NCBI RefSeq assembly: GCF_005063415.1
Contig: NZ_SUEG01000001.1
Location: forward strand, 62,001 to 126,000
DNA length: 64,000 nucleotides
Direction: 5' to 3'
Source of the DNA: Mesorhizobium sp.
Lineage (GTDB): Bacteria > Pseudomonadota > Alphaproteobacteria > Rhizobiales > Rhizobiaceae
Of the stretch, positions 1 to 9,346 are shown piece after piece (position 1 is the stretch's first letter; every line of letters begins with the position of its first letter). The translations under genes and the position numbers were made by a program. The notes beneath the pieces are model-generated. The model saw nothing but the letters and a program-made list of their open reading frames with translations, searched no databases and was not told the DNA's origin.

Positions 1-10
1 CGTGGAGTAG
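1..10 (+). CDS. gatC: Asp-tRNA(Asn)/Glu-tRNA(Gln) amidotransferase subunit C, last codons only
   Basis: Only a Val-Glu-stop end (GTG GAG TAG) is visible, with the rest of the gene left of the window. Rhizobial GatC proteins commonly end in Val-Val-Glu, and gatA lies one gene downstream, so this is probably the 3' end of gatC. GatC is the small subunit of the GatCAB complex that amidates mischarged Glu-tRNA(Gln). The call rests on context and two residues and needs the flanking sequence. Confidence 0.4.
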
Positions 11-17
11 CAGGCCG

Positions 18-476
18 ATGGCAATCGAGATCGCCGCGGAGACGCCGCTGCAGGACGATGTGCGCGGGCTGGTCGAGGAGCTCAATGCCACATTGCTGGA
101 GCTGACGCGGCCGGAGCATTGCTACCATTTGACGGTCGAGCAGATGGCGGACCGCGACACGACCGTCTTCATCGCCCGCGACAACGGCCTTGCCATCGGT
201 TGCGGCGCATTGAAGCGCCACGATGCTGTCGTAGGCGAGGTCAAGCGCATGTATACGCGACCTTCGCATCGCGGCCGCAAGATCGGCGCCAAGATTGTCG
301 AGCGTATCGAGGCGCTGGCGCGCCAAGAAGGGCTTAAGCGTCTGGTGCTGGAGACGGGCGACCGTCATCCCGCCGCCTGGACCGTCTACGAACGAGCTGG
401 TTTTTCGCGTTGCGGCCCGGTGCTGAATTATCCCGATTCTGAGTGGTCGGTGTTTTACGAAAAGAGCCTTGCCTGA
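18..476 (+). CDS. GNAT family N-acetyltransferase
   Basis: A 152-residue single-domain GNAT protein. The acetyl-CoA binding motif A is seen around residues 76-100, where a strand with [12 protein letters not shown] runs into [17 protein letters not shown], matching the R/Q-x-x-G-x-G/A pattern. A C-terminal YERAGF motif before the last strand is typical of the fold. The substrate cannot be read from sequence. It starts 8 bases after the presumed gatC stop, and its stop overlaps the gatA start (ATGA), so it is likely co-translated between gatC and gatA. That is a positional link only and does not prove a role in tRNA amidation. Confidence 0.85.
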   Translation: MAIEIAAETPLQDDVRGLVEELNATLLELTRPEHCYHLTVEQMADRDTTVFIARDNGLAIGCGALKRHDAVVGEVKRMYTRPSHRGRKIGAKIVERIEALARQEGLKRLVLETGDRHPAAWTVYERAGFSRCGPVLNYPDSEWSVFYEKSLA

Positions 477-2041
477 TGAGCGACCTGACCCAGCTGACGA
501 TTTCGCAGGCCCGCGCCAAATTGCGCTCCAGGGAGATCACCGCCACCGAAATCACCGAGGCTTATCTGTCGGCGATCGAGCGAGCCAATCCGGCGCTCAA
601 TGCTTATGTCGTGGTCACCGACGACAGGGCGCGCGACATGGCCAAGGCCTCCGACGCGAAACTGGCCAAGGGCGAGGGCGGGTCGCTCGAGGGTATCCCG
701 CTCGGCATCAAGGATTTGTTCGGCACCGAAGGCGTCCACACCCAGGCCTGCAGCCATGTGCTGGATGGCTTCAAGCCGCGCTATGAATCGACTATCACCG
801 CCAATCTGTGGGCGGATGGCGCCGTCATGCTCGGCAAGCTCAACATGGACGAGTTCGCGATGGGCTCGTCCAACGAGACCTCGTATTACGGGCCCGTCAT
901 CAACCCGTGGCGGCGTTCGCGCCTCGACACAGTGGTGATGCCGACGACACATCAGGGCGAGGGCGGCTTCGTTTCGGCGGGCGGCACCAGGACCGCGCGC
1001 ACGTTGGACAATGCCCAACTGGTGCCGGGCGGTTCGTCCGGTGGCTCGGCATCAGCGGTCTCGGCCTTCCTGTGCGCCGGCGCCACCGCCACCGACACCG
1101 GCGGCTCGATCCGCCAGCCCGCCGCCTTCACTGGCACAGTCGGCATCAAGCCGACCTATGGCCGCTGTTCGCGCTGGGGCATCGTTGCCTTCGCCTCGTC
1201 GCTCGACCAGGCCGGGCCGATCGCGCGCGACGTCCGCGACGCCGCGATCCTGTTGAAGTCGATGGCTTCGGTTGACCCGAAGGATACGACGTCCGTCGAC
1301 CTGCCGGTGCCGGACTACGAGGCGGCGATCGGCCGCCCGATCAAAGGCATGAAGGTCGGCATCCCAAAGGAATATCGTGTCGACGACATGCCGGCGGAGA
1401 TTGAGGCGCTGTGGCAGAAAGGCATTGCCTGGCTGAGGGATGCCGGTGCCGAGATCGTCGATATCTCGCTGCCGCACACCAAATACGCGCTGCCGGCCTA
1501 TTACATTGTGGCGCCCGCCGAAGCTTCGTCCAACCTCGCCCGTTACGACGGCGTCCGCTATGGGTTGCGCGTGCCCGGCAAGGACATTGTCGACATGTAT
1601 GAAAACACCCGCGCCGCCGGCTTCGGGCGCGAGGTCAAGCGCCGTATCATGATCGGCACCTATGTGCTTTCCGCCGGCTATTACGATGCCTACTATCTGC
1701 AGGCGCAGAAGGTTCGAACCCTGATCAAACGTGACTTCGAAAATGTGTTTGCCGCAGGCGTCGACGTCATTCTGACGCCGGCAACGCCGTCCGCCGCCTT
1801 TGGCATCGCCGACGAGGACATGGCAGCCGACCCGGTCAAAATGTATCTCAACGACATCTTTACGGTGACGGTGAACATGGCCGGCCTGCCCGGCATAGCG
1901 GTCCCGGCTGGGCTCGACGCCAAGGGGCTGCCGCTCGGCCTGCAGCTAATCGGCCGGCCCTTCGACGAGGAAACGCTGTTCCAGACCGCCCACGTCATCG
2001 AACAGGCGGCCGGCACACTTCAGCCGGAAAAATGGTGGTAG
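476..2041 (+). CDS. gatA: Asp-tRNA(Asn)/Glu-tRNA(Gln) amidotransferase subunit A
   Basis: The glutaminase subunit of GatCAB, 521 residues, which releases ammonia from glutamine to convert Glu-tRNA(Gln) or Asp-tRNA(Asn) to the amidated form. The amidase signature is complete. Lys79 is in GIKDLF, the serine-rich loop GGSSGGS is at about 185-191, and the nucleophile Ser211 is in DTGGSIRQP. Compared with the classical family (nucleophile near 178), there is an extra segment of about 33 residues at roughly 147-180, just before the serine loop. The chosen ATG overlaps the upstream stop as ATGA. An upstream in-frame ATG at 443 would lie inside the acetyltransferase gene and is less likely. Confidence 0.96.
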   Translation: MSDLTQLTISQARAKLRSREITATEITEAYLSAIERANPALNAYVVVTDDRARDMAKASDAKLAKGEGGSLEGIPLGIKDLFGTEGVHTQACSHVLDGFKPRYESTITANLWADGAVMLGKLNMDEFAMGSSNETSYYGPVINPWRRSRLDTVVMPTTHQGEGGFVSAGGTRTARTLDNAQLVPGGSSGGSASAVSAFLCAGATATDTGGSIRQPAAFTGTVGIKPTYGRCSRWGIVAFASSLDQAGPIARDVRDAAILLKSMASVDPKDTTSVDLPVPDYEAAIGRPIKGMKVGIPKEYRVDDMPAEIEALWQKGIAWLRDAGAEIVDISLPHTKYALPAYYIVAPAEASSNLARYDGVRYGLRVPGKDIVDMYENTRAAGFGREVKRRIMIGTYVLSAGYYDAYYLQAQKVRTLIKRDFENVFAAGVDVILTPATPSAAFGIADEDMAADPVKMYLNDIFTVTVNMAGLPGIAVPAGLDAKGLPLGLQLIGRPFDEETLFQTAHVIEQAAGTLQPEKWW

Positions 2042-2069
2042 GATCGTTTCTCATCTGAGGGGGTGAGGG

Positions 2070-2864
2070 ATGTTCTTCTATGTCTCCAAGATTCTATGGT
2101 TCTTCGTCCAGCCGTTGAATCTCACGATCTTCCTGCTGCTGGCGGGGCTGGTCGCGGCGATGTTCGGCCGGCGACGGTTGGCGACCGCCGGCAGCGCTCT
2201 TGCCTTCCTCATTCTGGCGGTTTCGACATGGAGCCCGCTCGGCCCCATGATGCTCAATCGGCTGGAGGAACGCTTCCCCAGGCCGCCGCTGCCGGAAAAG
2301 GTTGACGGTATCATAGTGCTTGGGGGCAGTCTGGATGGCGCCGTCAATCTGGTGCGTGGTGGCTACGAAATGAACTCCAGCGGCGACCGAATGGTCGAGG
2401 CGGCCGTGCTGGCGCGGCGGTTTCCGACAGCGAAAGTCGTTATCTCCGGTGGCAGCATCGAAACGTTCCGCGGCGGCGAAGGCGATGCAGATACCGCGCC
2501 GCGTCTTTTCGCCGCTTTCGGCGTGGCGGCCGATCGGCTGATCCTCGAGAACAAATCCCGCAACACCTACGAGAATGCTGTCTTTACCAAGGAACTGGTG
2601 ACGCCGAAACCGGGCGAGACCTGGTTGCTGGTGACCTCGGCCTTCCACATGCCACGCGCCAAGGCGCTGTTCGACAAAGCCGGCTTTTCGACCGTTCCGT
2701 GGCCAGTCGACTATCGCACCTCCGGTAGGGAAGGCATCACCACGTTCCCCTATCCCGGCGACTGGCTGGAGGTCAGCACTGTTGCGATCCGCGAATGGAT
2801 AGGGCTCATCGCCTATTGGCTGTCGGGCCGCATCGATCGGCCTTTTCCCGGGCCGGGCGGCTGA
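2070..2864 (+). CDS. YdcF/ElyC-like membrane protein (DUF218)
   Basis: A 264-residue inner-membrane protein. Two hydrophobic segments lie near residues 8-30 and 38-55. They are followed by a DUF218 domain opening with DGIIVLGGS and containing RNTYENA and the SAFHMPRA motif typical of YdcF/SanA/ElyC proteins. E. coli ElyC affects envelope biogenesis through the lipid carrier and peptidoglycan, so an envelope role is plausible but not shown here. A purine-rich GAGGGGGTGAGGG directly before the ATG is a strong ribosome binding site. The 3' end overlaps the convergent DUF599 gene by 52 bases. Confidence 0.85.
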   Translation: MFFYVSKILWFFVQPLNLTIFLLLAGLVAAMFGRRRLATAGSALAFLILAVSTWSPLGPMMLNRLEERFPRPPLPEKVDGIIVLGGSLDGAVNLVRGGYEMNSSGDRMVEAAVLARRFPTAKVVISGGSIETFRGGEGDADTAPRLFAAFGVAADRLILENKSRNTYENAVFTKELVTPKPGETWLLVTSAFHMPRAKALFDKAGFSTVPWPVDYRTSGREGITTFPYPGDWLEVSTVAIREWIGLIAYWLSGRIDRPFPGPGG

Positions 2865-3556
2865 CCGAGCACCGCCTGCCGCGCCGCCGAGAAAAATTGG
2901 CGGCGCACCAGCACCGCCAGCAGCAGCAGCGTCGATAGCACGAAAACGGCGGGATCGACGAACCAGCCAAGATAGCCAATCGAGAAGAACACGCCGCGCA
3001 GGCCCGAATTGAAATGCTTCCCGGCCAGCATGTTCATGCGCGCCGCACGCCAGACTGCCGTTTCGGTGACCGGATTGCGCGACGCCTCGCCATGCGGAAT
3101 CGGCACGGCGCCGATCAGGATCGAGCAATAATTGAACAGCCGGTAAGCCCAGCCGAACTTGAAGAAGGAAAAGGCCAGGATCAGCACCAACCCGAACACC
3201 TTCGTCTGGAACGCCGCGCGTGAGGACGTAGCGCCAAACGGCAGGTCGCTCAGCACGGTCAGAACCTGATCGGAGGCGCCGAGCAGGGCAAAACAGCCGC
3301 CGATCGCAATCAGCGAACTCGAGGCAAAGAAGGCGGTTCCCTGCTGCAGGCCGCTCATGATGGCGGTGTCGACGATGCGGATCTCGCGCTCGGCCATGGT
3401 CCGCATCCAGGCCTCGCGCTGCGCGTTCATCGCCCTCGTCAGCGACACGCGGCTGACCAGCATTCCGTCTGCGGCGAGCGTATGCAGCACCCACGCGGCA
3501 AGGAAGAACCCCAGCGCCGCAGGGTCGGCCATCGATAGATGAAAGGAATCGCTCAT
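2813..3556 (-). CDS. DUF599 family membrane protein
   Basis: A 247-residue protein with several hydrophobic helices: near the N-terminus after MADPAALG, around the mid region (FGLVLILAFSFFKFG), and near the C-terminus (FVLSTLLLLAVLV). Family-typical features are the EREIRIVDTAIM segment and the conserved FNYCSILIGA and HFNSGLRG stretches. No function is established for the family. It is divergent from sdaA and its 3' end overlaps the ydcF-like gene on the other strand. A second possible start lies at Met9 (position 3532). Confidence 0.85.
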   Translation of the reverse strand: MSDSFHLSMADPAALGFFLAAWVLHTLAADGMLVSRVSLTRAMNAQREAWMRTMAEREIRIVDTAIMSGLQQGTAFFASSSLIAIGGCFALLGASDQVLTVLSDLPFGATSSRAAFQTKVFGLVLILAFSFFKFGWAYRLFNYCSILIGAVPIPHGEASRNPVTETAVWRAARMNMLAGKHFNSGLRGVFFSIGYLGWFVDPAVFVLSTLLLLAVLVRRQFFSAARQAVLGQPPGPGKGRSMRPDSQ

Positions 3557-3726
3557 GCGTTGCTTTTACCACAGGCGGAGGGGACGCTTCGATGGCCGAA
3601 GCTGGAATGTCGCTGCCGGAGCAAACAAGGTCGGCAGGCGCAGCGCCGCAATCTTCAAAACAGCTGAAAACATCATGGGAATTCCTATATGTAGACCTCA
3701 ACAGGGTCCCAGGAGAAAACGCCCAC

Positions 3727-5130
3727 GTGTTCCTTTCGGTTTTCGACCTGTTCAAGATCGGCATCGGCCCATCGAGTTCGCACACGATGGGGCCGATGAC
3801 GGCTGCGCGGCGTTTTCTCGACGAGATTGCGGGAGACGACTGGCCGCGCCCGGCCGGCGCCAAGGTCGACCGCATCGCGGCCAGCCTGCATGGCTCGCTC
3901 GCCTATACCGGCATCGGCCATGGCTCCGATCGTGCCGTGGTGCTCGGCCTCGCCGGCCAGACGCCGCAGACGGTGGATCCCGACCAGGCGGACGGCATCA
4001 TCGCTCGCATCGCCGCCGAGAAGCGGATTTCGCCGCCCGGCCATCCGTCTTATCGTTTCGACCCGGCAACGGATCTTGTGCTGGATCGCAAGACGCCGAT
4101 GCCGGGTCACGCCAATGGCATGGCCTTCTCTGCCTATGATGCCGGCGACCGCTTGCTGCTGAGGCGCGTCTACTATTCGATCGGCGGCGGCTTCGTAGTG
4201 TCCGAGGAAGAACTGCAGCGGCTGAAGGCAAGGGGCTCGGCGACAACAGAGGGCAAGAAGGTTCCGTATCCGTTCAAGAACGCCGTCGAAATGCTGTCCA
4301 TGGCAGCGAGAAGCGGGCTTTCCATTGCCGAGATGAAGCGCGTCAACGAGGAGACGCAGATGTCGCGCGAGGAGCTCGACGCCGGCCTCGACGGCATCTG
4401 GAGCGCCATGAAGGGGTGCATCGAGCGCGGCCTGTCGCAAGACGGCATCATGCCGGGCGGACTGAAAGTGCGCCGTCGTGCCCGCATGCTGCACGACAAG
4501 CTGCAAGAGCAATGGCAGCAGAACCGGCCCAACCCGCTGCTCGCCAATGACTGGCTGTCGATCTATGCGATGGCGGTCAACGAGGAGAACGCCGCCGGCG
4601 GCCGTGTCGTCACCGCGCCAACCAATGGGGCGGCCGGCACTCTGCCCGCGGTGCTGCGCTACTGGCTGCATTTCCATCCCGAAGCCGACCAGCCCAGCAT
4701 CCGCGATTTCCTGCTGACGGCGGCGGCGGTGGGCGGCATCATCAAAACCAATGCTTCGATCTCGGGGGCGGAAGTCGGCTGCCAGGGTGAGGTCGGTTCG
4801 GCTTCGGCAATGGCTGCGGCGGGACTGTGCGCCGTGATGGGCGGCACACCCGAGCAGGTCGAGAACGCCGCCGAAATCGCGCTGGAACATCATCTCGGCA
4901 TGACCTGCGATCCGGTCGGCGGCTTGGTGCAGGTGCCGTGCATCGAGCGCAACGCGCTTGGCGCCGTCAAGGCGGTGACCGCCGCTTCGCTGGCCATCAA
5001 GGGCGACGGCGTTCATTTCGTGCCGCTCGATGCCGCGATCGAGACGATGCGCCAGACCGGCCTCGACATGAACGAAAAGTACAAGGAAACCAGCCTTGGC
5101 GGATTGGCCGTCAATGTCGTGGAGTGCTGA
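3727..5130 (+). CDS. sdaA: L-serine ammonia-lyase, single-chain iron-sulfur type
   Basis: Deaminates L-serine to pyruvate and ammonia with a 4Fe-4S cluster. The product is 467 residues, close to the usual 455-470. The N-terminal half has the beta domain motif [13 protein letters not shown]. The alpha domain has the serine-binding [11 protein letters not shown], and its cluster cysteines sit in [19 protein letters not shown] and VPCIERN. The start is set at GTG, giving the normal N-terminus ([11 protein letters not shown]), with AGGAGA 10 bases upstream. The longer in-frame extension to 3592 has no family similarity. It is transcribed divergently from the DUF599 gene. Confidence 0.95.
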   Translation: MFLSVFDLFKIGIGPSSSHTMGPMTAARRFLDEIAGDDWPRPAGAKVDRIAASLHGSLAYTGIGHGSDRAVVLGLAGQTPQTVDPDQADGIIARIAAEKRISPPGHPSYRFDPATDLVLDRKTPMPGHANGMAFSAYDAGDRLLLRRVYYSIGGGFVVSEEELQRLKARGSATTEGKKVPYPFKNAVEMLSMAARSGLSIAEMKRVNEETQMSREELDAGLDGIWSAMKGCIERGLSQDGIMPGGLKVRRRARMLHDKLQEQWQQNRPNPLLANDWLSIYAMAVNEENAAGGRVVTAPTNGAAGTLPAVLRYWLHFHPEADQPSIRDFLLTAAAVGGIIKTNASISGAEVGCQGEVGSASAMAAAGLCAVMGGTPEQVENAAEIALEHHLGMTCDPVGGLVQVPCIERNALGAVKAVTAASLAIKGDGVHFVPLDAAIETMRQTGLDMNEKYKETSLGGLAVNVVEC

Positions 5131-5215
5131 GCGCCAATCTGGCGGCCTGGACCACCACTGTGGAGAAGTCGATCAGGCCGTTGACGCGTTCGCGTGCTGG
5201 ACTAAACCTTAAACG

Positions 5216-5653
5216 ATGTCTCTCAATCTCATAAAGCTTTGCGTCGGCTGTGACAGCGTCGAGGATCTGGAAGAGTGGATTGCGTTCCGTCTCGACGAGC
5301 GGCGCCGCGCTGGCGAACCGGCCGAGCACTACCACACCACCCGCATGGTGCCGACACGCGGCGCCGAGATTACCGACGGCGGTTCGCTCTACTGGGTGAT
5401 CAAGGGCAATGTCCAATGCCGCCAGCTGATCACCGAAATCCAGACCTTCACCGATGACGAGGGCATCGGCCGTTGCCGTCTGATCCTCGATCCCGAGGTC
5501 GTGCGCACCGACTGGCAACCGCGCCGTGCATTCCAGGGGTGGCGCTACCTGAAGCCGGCGGACGCGCCGGCCGATCTCGGCAAGGGTAAAGCCGGGCTGA
5601 TCGAGATGCCGCCGAAGCTCAGGCGTGAGCTTGCCGATCTCGGCCTGCTCTGA
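5216..5653 (+). CDS. DUF1489 family protein
   Basis: A 145-residue cytosolic protein found across alphaproteobacteria, recognised by the N-terminal LIKLCVGCDSVEDLE, the central HTTRMVPTR and GSLYWVIKG, and the FQGWRYLK segment. No biochemical function is known. There is no clear Shine-Dalgarno before the ATG, so the start rests on family length. It stands alone between sdaA and the VWA/J-domain pair, with no sign of an operon. Confidence 0.88.
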   Translation: MSLNLIKLCVGCDSVEDLEEWIAFRLDERRRAGEPAEHYHTTRMVPTRGAEITDGGSLYWVIKGNVQCRQLITEIQTFTDDEGIGRCRLILDPEVVRTDWQPRRAFQGWRYLKPADAPADLGKGKAGLIEMPPKLRRELADLGLL

Positions 5654-5778
5654 CGCCGAGAACCGCGACGCCAAGACCACCAGGCGAAGCGCTTGTCCGC
5701 AGTTGCCATCATCACCGGTCCTCCAGGTCGCCTCATCTGGGCTTGCAAGCCGGGGAACAACGCCACATCTTGAATGTC

Positions 5779-6510
5779 ATGAGCGACAAGAAGCAGCCAG
5801 TGCCTGCAAAGGCAAATCCTGCGCCGGTCGAGTCTCAATCGAGCACCGGCGAGATCGACGCGTTTCTCCGTCAGGCAAGAACGCTCGCTGCATCCGCCAC
5901 CGGTTCAGGCAGGCTGATCCTGTCCCTCGACGCGACGATGAGCCGCCAGCCGACCTGGGATCTCGCCTGTGCGCTGCAGGCCGAGATGTTCGACGCCGTC
6001 GGCAAGGCCGGGGCACTCAAGGTGCAGCTGGTCTATTTTCGCGGTCTTGGCGAGTGCCGCTCATCCGCATTTGTCACCGATACCGAAGCTCTGAAACAGC
6101 TGATGACGCGGATCGAATGCCGCAGCGGCCATACCCAAATCGGCAAGGTGCTCGCTCATGCGCTGAAACAGACGGCGGCGGCCAAGGTCAACGCGCTGGT
6201 CTATATCGGCGACGCGATGGAAGAAAACATAGATGATCTGGCCGAAAAGGCCGGCAGCCTCGGCCTGCACGGCGTTCCTGTCTTCGTCTTTCAGGAGGGC
6301 CATGATGCCGCCGCGGAAAAGGCGTTCAAGGAAATTGCGCGGCTGTCGAAAGGGGCCTGGTTCCGGTTCGATCGGCGGGCTGCCGCAACCTTGGCCGGCC
6401 TGCTTTCGTCCGTCGCCGTGTTTGCGACCGGCGGGCTGAAAGCACTGGAGGCCCGGGGCAGGCCGGAGGACCGGCTGATGATCGAGCATCTGAGGGGCGG
6501 CGGAAACTGA
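5779..6510 (+). CDS. VWA-like domain protein of unknown function
   Basis: A 243-residue protein. After a Pro/Ser-rich N-terminus of about 30 residues comes a strand LILSLDATMSR, an Asp-x-Thr-x-Ser variant of the metal-ion-dependent adhesion site of von Willebrand A folds. ALVYIGDAMEEN supplies the later Asp. There is no signal peptide. Its stop overlaps the start of a membrane J-domain protein (TGATG), implying translational coupling. Function is unknown. VWA proteins often pair with chaperone or AAA partners, which fits the J-domain neighbour, but that is inference. The start at Met in MSDKKQPV is preferred over an in-frame ATG 12 codons upstream. Confidence 0.75.
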   Translation: MSDKKQPVPAKANPAPVESQSSTGEIDAFLRQARTLAASATGSGRLILSLDATMSRQPTWDLACALQAEMFDAVGKAGALKVQLVYFRGLGECRSSAFVTDTEALKQLMTRIECRSGHTQIGKVLAHALKQTAAAKVNALVYIGDAMEENIDDLAEKAGSLGLHGVPVFVFQEGHDAAAEKAFKEIARLSKGAWFRFDRRAAATLAGLLSSVAVFATGGLKALEARGRPEDRLMIEHLRGGGN

Positions 6511-7208
6511 TGGGCGCAATTATCGCTTTTGTAGCATTGCTTCTGGTGTTTCTCGGCACGCTCACCATCTTCCTGCGCGCCGATCCGGCCAAGCTTGCAG
6601 GCGGCATGAGAACGCTTGGACCTGTGCTGCTCGGGCTGGTCGGCGTCGCCGTGCTGCTGGTCGGGCGCGAGGGCATCGGCGGCTTGATCCTGTCGGCTGC
6701 GCTCGCCTGGTACGGCTCCATGCGCATGAATCGGCCGGCAGCCAAACTGGCACCAGGCAAGCGGTCGACAGTTCGTACCGCGGCGCTTGAGATGGAACTC
6801 GATCACGATACCGGCGGCCTCGAAGGCCTTGTGCTGGCCGGGCGCCATGAAGGCAAGATGCTTGGTTCGATGGGGCTTGCCGAATTGCAGCAACTCTATC
6901 GCGAACTCTCCGGCGATCCGGAGAGCCGCCAATTGCTAGAGACGTATCTTGACGGCAGATTTCCCATCTGGCGCAAAGACGCTGATGCGAATGGTGGCGA
7001 AGGGCTGGGTGTTGCGCCAGGTTCTGGCGCCATGACTAAGGAGGAGGCCTACAAGATCCTTGGTCTTGAAGCGGGGGCTGCCGCGGCGGATGTCCGCAAA
7101 GCGCACCGCCGCCTGATGCAGCGCCTGCACCCCGATATCGGTGGCACGTCTTTCCTGGCGGCGCGGATCAATGAAGCCAAGGACGTCTTGCTCTCCAATC
7201 ACAACTAG
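6510..7208 (+). CDS. membrane-anchored J-domain (DnaJ-like) protein
   Basis: A 232-residue protein with two N-terminal hydrophobic helices (residues about 3-22 and 35-68), a middle region containing MGLAELQQLYRELSGD, and a C-terminal J domain from about residue 175. The HPD tripeptide needed to stimulate DnaK ATPase is present in RLHPDIGG. The layout, membrane segment then C-terminal J domain, resembles TIM14/DjlA-like co-chaperones and lacks the Gly/Phe and zinc-finger regions of true DnaJ. It is translationally coupled to the upstream VWA-like gene, and the two proteins probably act together. Confidence 0.85.
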   Translation: MGAIIAFVALLLVFLGTLTIFLRADPAKLAGGMRTLGPVLLGLVGVAVLLVGREGIGGLILSAALAWYGSMRMNRPAAKLAPGKRSTVRTAALEMELDHDTGGLEGLVLAGRHEGKMLGSMGLAELQQLYRELSGDPESRQLLETYLDGRFPIWRKDADANGGEGLGVAPGSGAMTKEEAYKILGLEAGAAAADVRKAHRRLMQRLHPDIGGTSFLAARINEAKDVLLSNHN

Positions 7209-7256
7209 TCTCCTTCGACGCAGAACTTTCGGGAAAGATATCGTTTCGCGCGCCGC

Positions 7257-8645
7257 TTACTGCTGGACGGCGTAGCACTCGATCTTCTTCTTTTTCAAAG
7301 CGTTGCAGGCCTTCCAGGCAGAAGTCTTCGAACCGAAACCACCGAACCGGGCACGGTAGTAGGTGACACCGTCTTTATCGAAGGCGATGGTGAAACCGGA
7401 GGCATCGGCCAGAACGGAGGGCGCCTGCTTCGTCGCCTTGTCGAGGAAAGCCTTCGCTTCGGCCTGTTTTGGCGAAGAGGCGACCTGTATTGCCCAGCCG
7501 GATGGCACTGACGCCGTGCTGACCGGATCGACCTCTGCCGCCGGTTCGGCATAGGCTGCGGCGACCCGGGCTGTCGCCACGTCGTCCACCGTCGACACAG
7601 CCGTCGTCTTGACCCTCTTGGCCTGAACGACCGGAGTGGTTTCTTCAGCGATGGGCGCATTTTCCTCGACAAGGGAGGCAACGGCATCGTCGTCCGGCTT
7701 ACTGTCCGGTGTCGGCGCGTCATGTTTCGGTAGAAGCACCTTGGCCAAAGCTGAAATCGGATTGCCGCCACCAGCCTCGGCAATCAGCACGCCGCCGCCG
7801 CGCGACGAGGCCTTCGGCATGTAGGCATTGATCAACCCGGCCATCTGGCTGTCGCGGCTGCCGCCGGACCTGCCGCCCATGACCACCGCTACGATGCGCC
7901 GATCGCCATCCGAGACCGAGGAGACCAGATTGTAACCGGAGGCGCGGGTGTAACCGGTCTTGATGCCGTCGACGCCCTTGATGCGTCCGAGCAGACGATT
8001 GTGGCCGTTGATACGCTGCCGCCCATAAAGAAAGGAGCGCTGCGAGAAATAGCCGTAATATTGCGGAAAATGCTCTCTCAGGGCGATGCCGAGCATCGCC
8101 ATGTCGCGCGCGGTCGTGAACTGGCCGGGATCAGGCAAGCCGTTGGCGTTGCGGAAAACGGTTCCCCTCATGCCCAGCGCCCGCGCCTTGGCGGTCATCA
8201 TGCGGGCGAAATTGGCTTCATTGCCGCCGAGCATCTCGCCAAGCGCCGTTGCGGAATCGTTTGCCGATTTGGTCACCATCGACAGGATCGCGGTCTCGAC
8301 CGTGACCGAGCCGCCCCGCTTGACGCCGAGCTTCGTCGGCGGTTCGGCAGCGGCATTGGCCGAGAACACGACCGGGGAATTCTTGCTGATCCTGCCCTTC
8401 GCCAATGCCTCGAACGTCAGATAGAGCGTCATCATCTTGGTAAGCGACGCCGGATAGCGCCGGCCATCGGCATCCGACGAATAAAGCACCTTGCCGGTCT
8501 TGGCATCGATGACGATGGCCGCCGACTTGGCCGCCATGGATGAAGCCGCGTCCGCGACGACGAAGCTCATCGCCATAGCGAGGATCATGATCGTTTTGAG
8601 GGGGGACGCGGATTTGGAAACGAAGCCCGACAACGCCTTACGCAC
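7257..8645 (-). CDS. D-alanyl-D-alanine carboxypeptidase with C-terminal SPOR domain
   Basis: A 462-residue penicillin-binding protein of the peptidase S11 (DacA/DacF) family that trims the terminal D-Ala of peptidoglycan stem peptides in the periplasm. A signal peptide covers residues 1 to about 38. The active-site motifs are complete: SLTK at 67-70, SAN at 127-129 and KTG at 229-231. A Pro/Ala-rich linker (about 290-380) leads to a SPOR domain at about 385-462, including the repeated 'WAIQVASSP' and 'YYRARFGGF' strands. SPOR domains bind denuded glycan at the division septum, which suggests septal targeting. The 3' end faces the J-domain gene. Confidence 0.92.
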   Translation of the reverse strand: MRKALSGFVSKSASPLKTIMILAMAMSFVVADAASSMAAKSAAIVIDAKTGKVLYSSDADGRRYPASLTKMMTLYLTFEALAKGRISKNSPVVFSANAAAEPPTKLGVKRGGSVTVETAILSMVTKSANDSATALGEMLGGNEANFARMMTAKARALGMRGTVFRNANGLPDPGQFTTARDMAMLGIALREHFPQYYGYFSQRSFLYGRQRINGHNRLLGRIKGVDGIKTGYTRASGYNLVSSVSDGDRRIVAVVMGGRSGGSRDSQMAGLINAYMPKASSRGGGVLIAEAGGGNPISALAKVLLPKHDAPTPDSKPDDDAVASLVEENAPIAEETTPVVQAKRVKTTAVSTVDDVATARVAAAYAEPAAEVDPVSTASVPSGWAIQVASSPKQAEAKAFLDKATKQAPSVLADASGFTIAFDKDGVTYYRARFGGFGSKTSAWKACNALKKKKIECYAVQQ

Positions 8646-8841
8646 TGATAGTTCCTTTGAATTTCCGTTGCCTTGGAGGCGGCAAAGGGTCCTGCCTCAT
8701 CTTCGGCCACGCTAACGCGGGCAGCGTTACCAATCCGTTTATGGTAACCGCCGCGTTCACCATTTTCTGCGGGATTGAGCTTCTCTTTATTCGAATCTTA
8801 GCGATTGCCGGCAGCTCACGATGCGCATTGCCGCGGGAATC

Positions 8842-8870
8842 TTGACTTTTTGTGCACTGCACAATATATT
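8842..8870 (+). promoter_or_regulatory. phasin promoter (sigma-70 type) with embedded palindromic operator
   Basis: TTGACT (8842-8847) and TATATT (8865-8870) are separated by exactly 17 bases, each matching the housekeeping consensus in 5 of 6 positions. The spacer holds a perfect 15-base inverted repeat at 8850-8864 (arms TTGTGCA and TGCACAA around a central C). The half-site TGCACAA recurs at 8880-8886, 22 bases downstream, about two helical turns. A repressor bound here would block RNA polymerase. The GCAC-rich palindrome makes a PhaR/AniA-type regulator of polyhydroxybutyrate genes a reasonable guess. Confidence 0.7.
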
Positions 8871-8942
8871 TACACGCATTGCACAACGCAGGCCGGACAA
8901 GGCGTCTGTCGTCCAAGGCAACCGTTCAAGGGAAAGCGTGAA

Positions 8943-9272
8943 ATGACCCAGACTTACGAAGATTTCAGCAAATACGGCAAGGAATTTGCGGACACCGGAT
9001 TAAAGAGCTTCGCCTCGCTGTCCAAGGGTGCGCAGGCTATCGCCGCCGAGGCGGGCGAGTACACCAAGAAAAGCTTCGAAGCTGGTAGCGCCGCTGTCGA
9101 GAAGCTCTTTTCCGCCAAGTCGCTGGACAAGGCGATCGAGATCCAGTCCGACTATGCCAAGCAGTCCTATGAGAGCTTCGTCACCGAGGCCACCAAGCTT
9201 GGCGATCTCTATGCCGAACTCGCCAAGGAAGCCTACAAGCCGTTCGAATCGATCGTCGCCAAGGCGAAGTGA
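8943..9272 (+). CDS. phasin family protein
   Basis: A 109-residue, mostly helical, Lys/Glu/Ala-rich protein with no signal peptide. Phasins coat polyhydroxyalkanoate granules. The Phasin_2-type features visible are TYEDFSKYGKEF at the N-terminus, the KSFEAGSAAVEKL helix, and the DYAKQSYESFVTEATKLGDLYAELAKEAYKP helix near the C-terminus. It is preceded by GGGAAAGCGTGAA as ribosome binding region and by a strong promoter with a palindromic operator, and is followed by a good terminator, so it is monocistronic. No other granule genes are nearby. Confidence 0.88.
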   Translation: MTQTYEDFSKYGKEFADTGLKSFASLSKGAQAIAAEAGEYTKKSFEAGSAAVEKLFSAKSLDKAIEIQSDYAKQSYESFVTEATKLGDLYAELAKEAYKPFESIVAKAK

Positions 9273-9315
9273 ATTCGACGAACGTTCCGAGCCGGCCCTG
9301 GGCTCGCAAAGACAG

Positions 9316-9346
9316 ACCCGGTCGCAAACGCGCGGCCGGGTTTTTT
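9316..9346 (+). terminator. rho-independent terminator of the phasin gene
   Basis: Ten-base arms ACCCGGTCGC and GCGGCCGGGT (one G-T pair) enclose a 6-base loop and are followed by a run of T. It lies 44 bases after the phasin stop. Confidence 0.85.

Noticed and set aside
2094-3875. 593-codon open frame on the minus strand across ydcF, DUF599 and sdaA
   Set aside because: GC-rich shadow frame with no motif, antisense to recognised genes and sharing no start signals.
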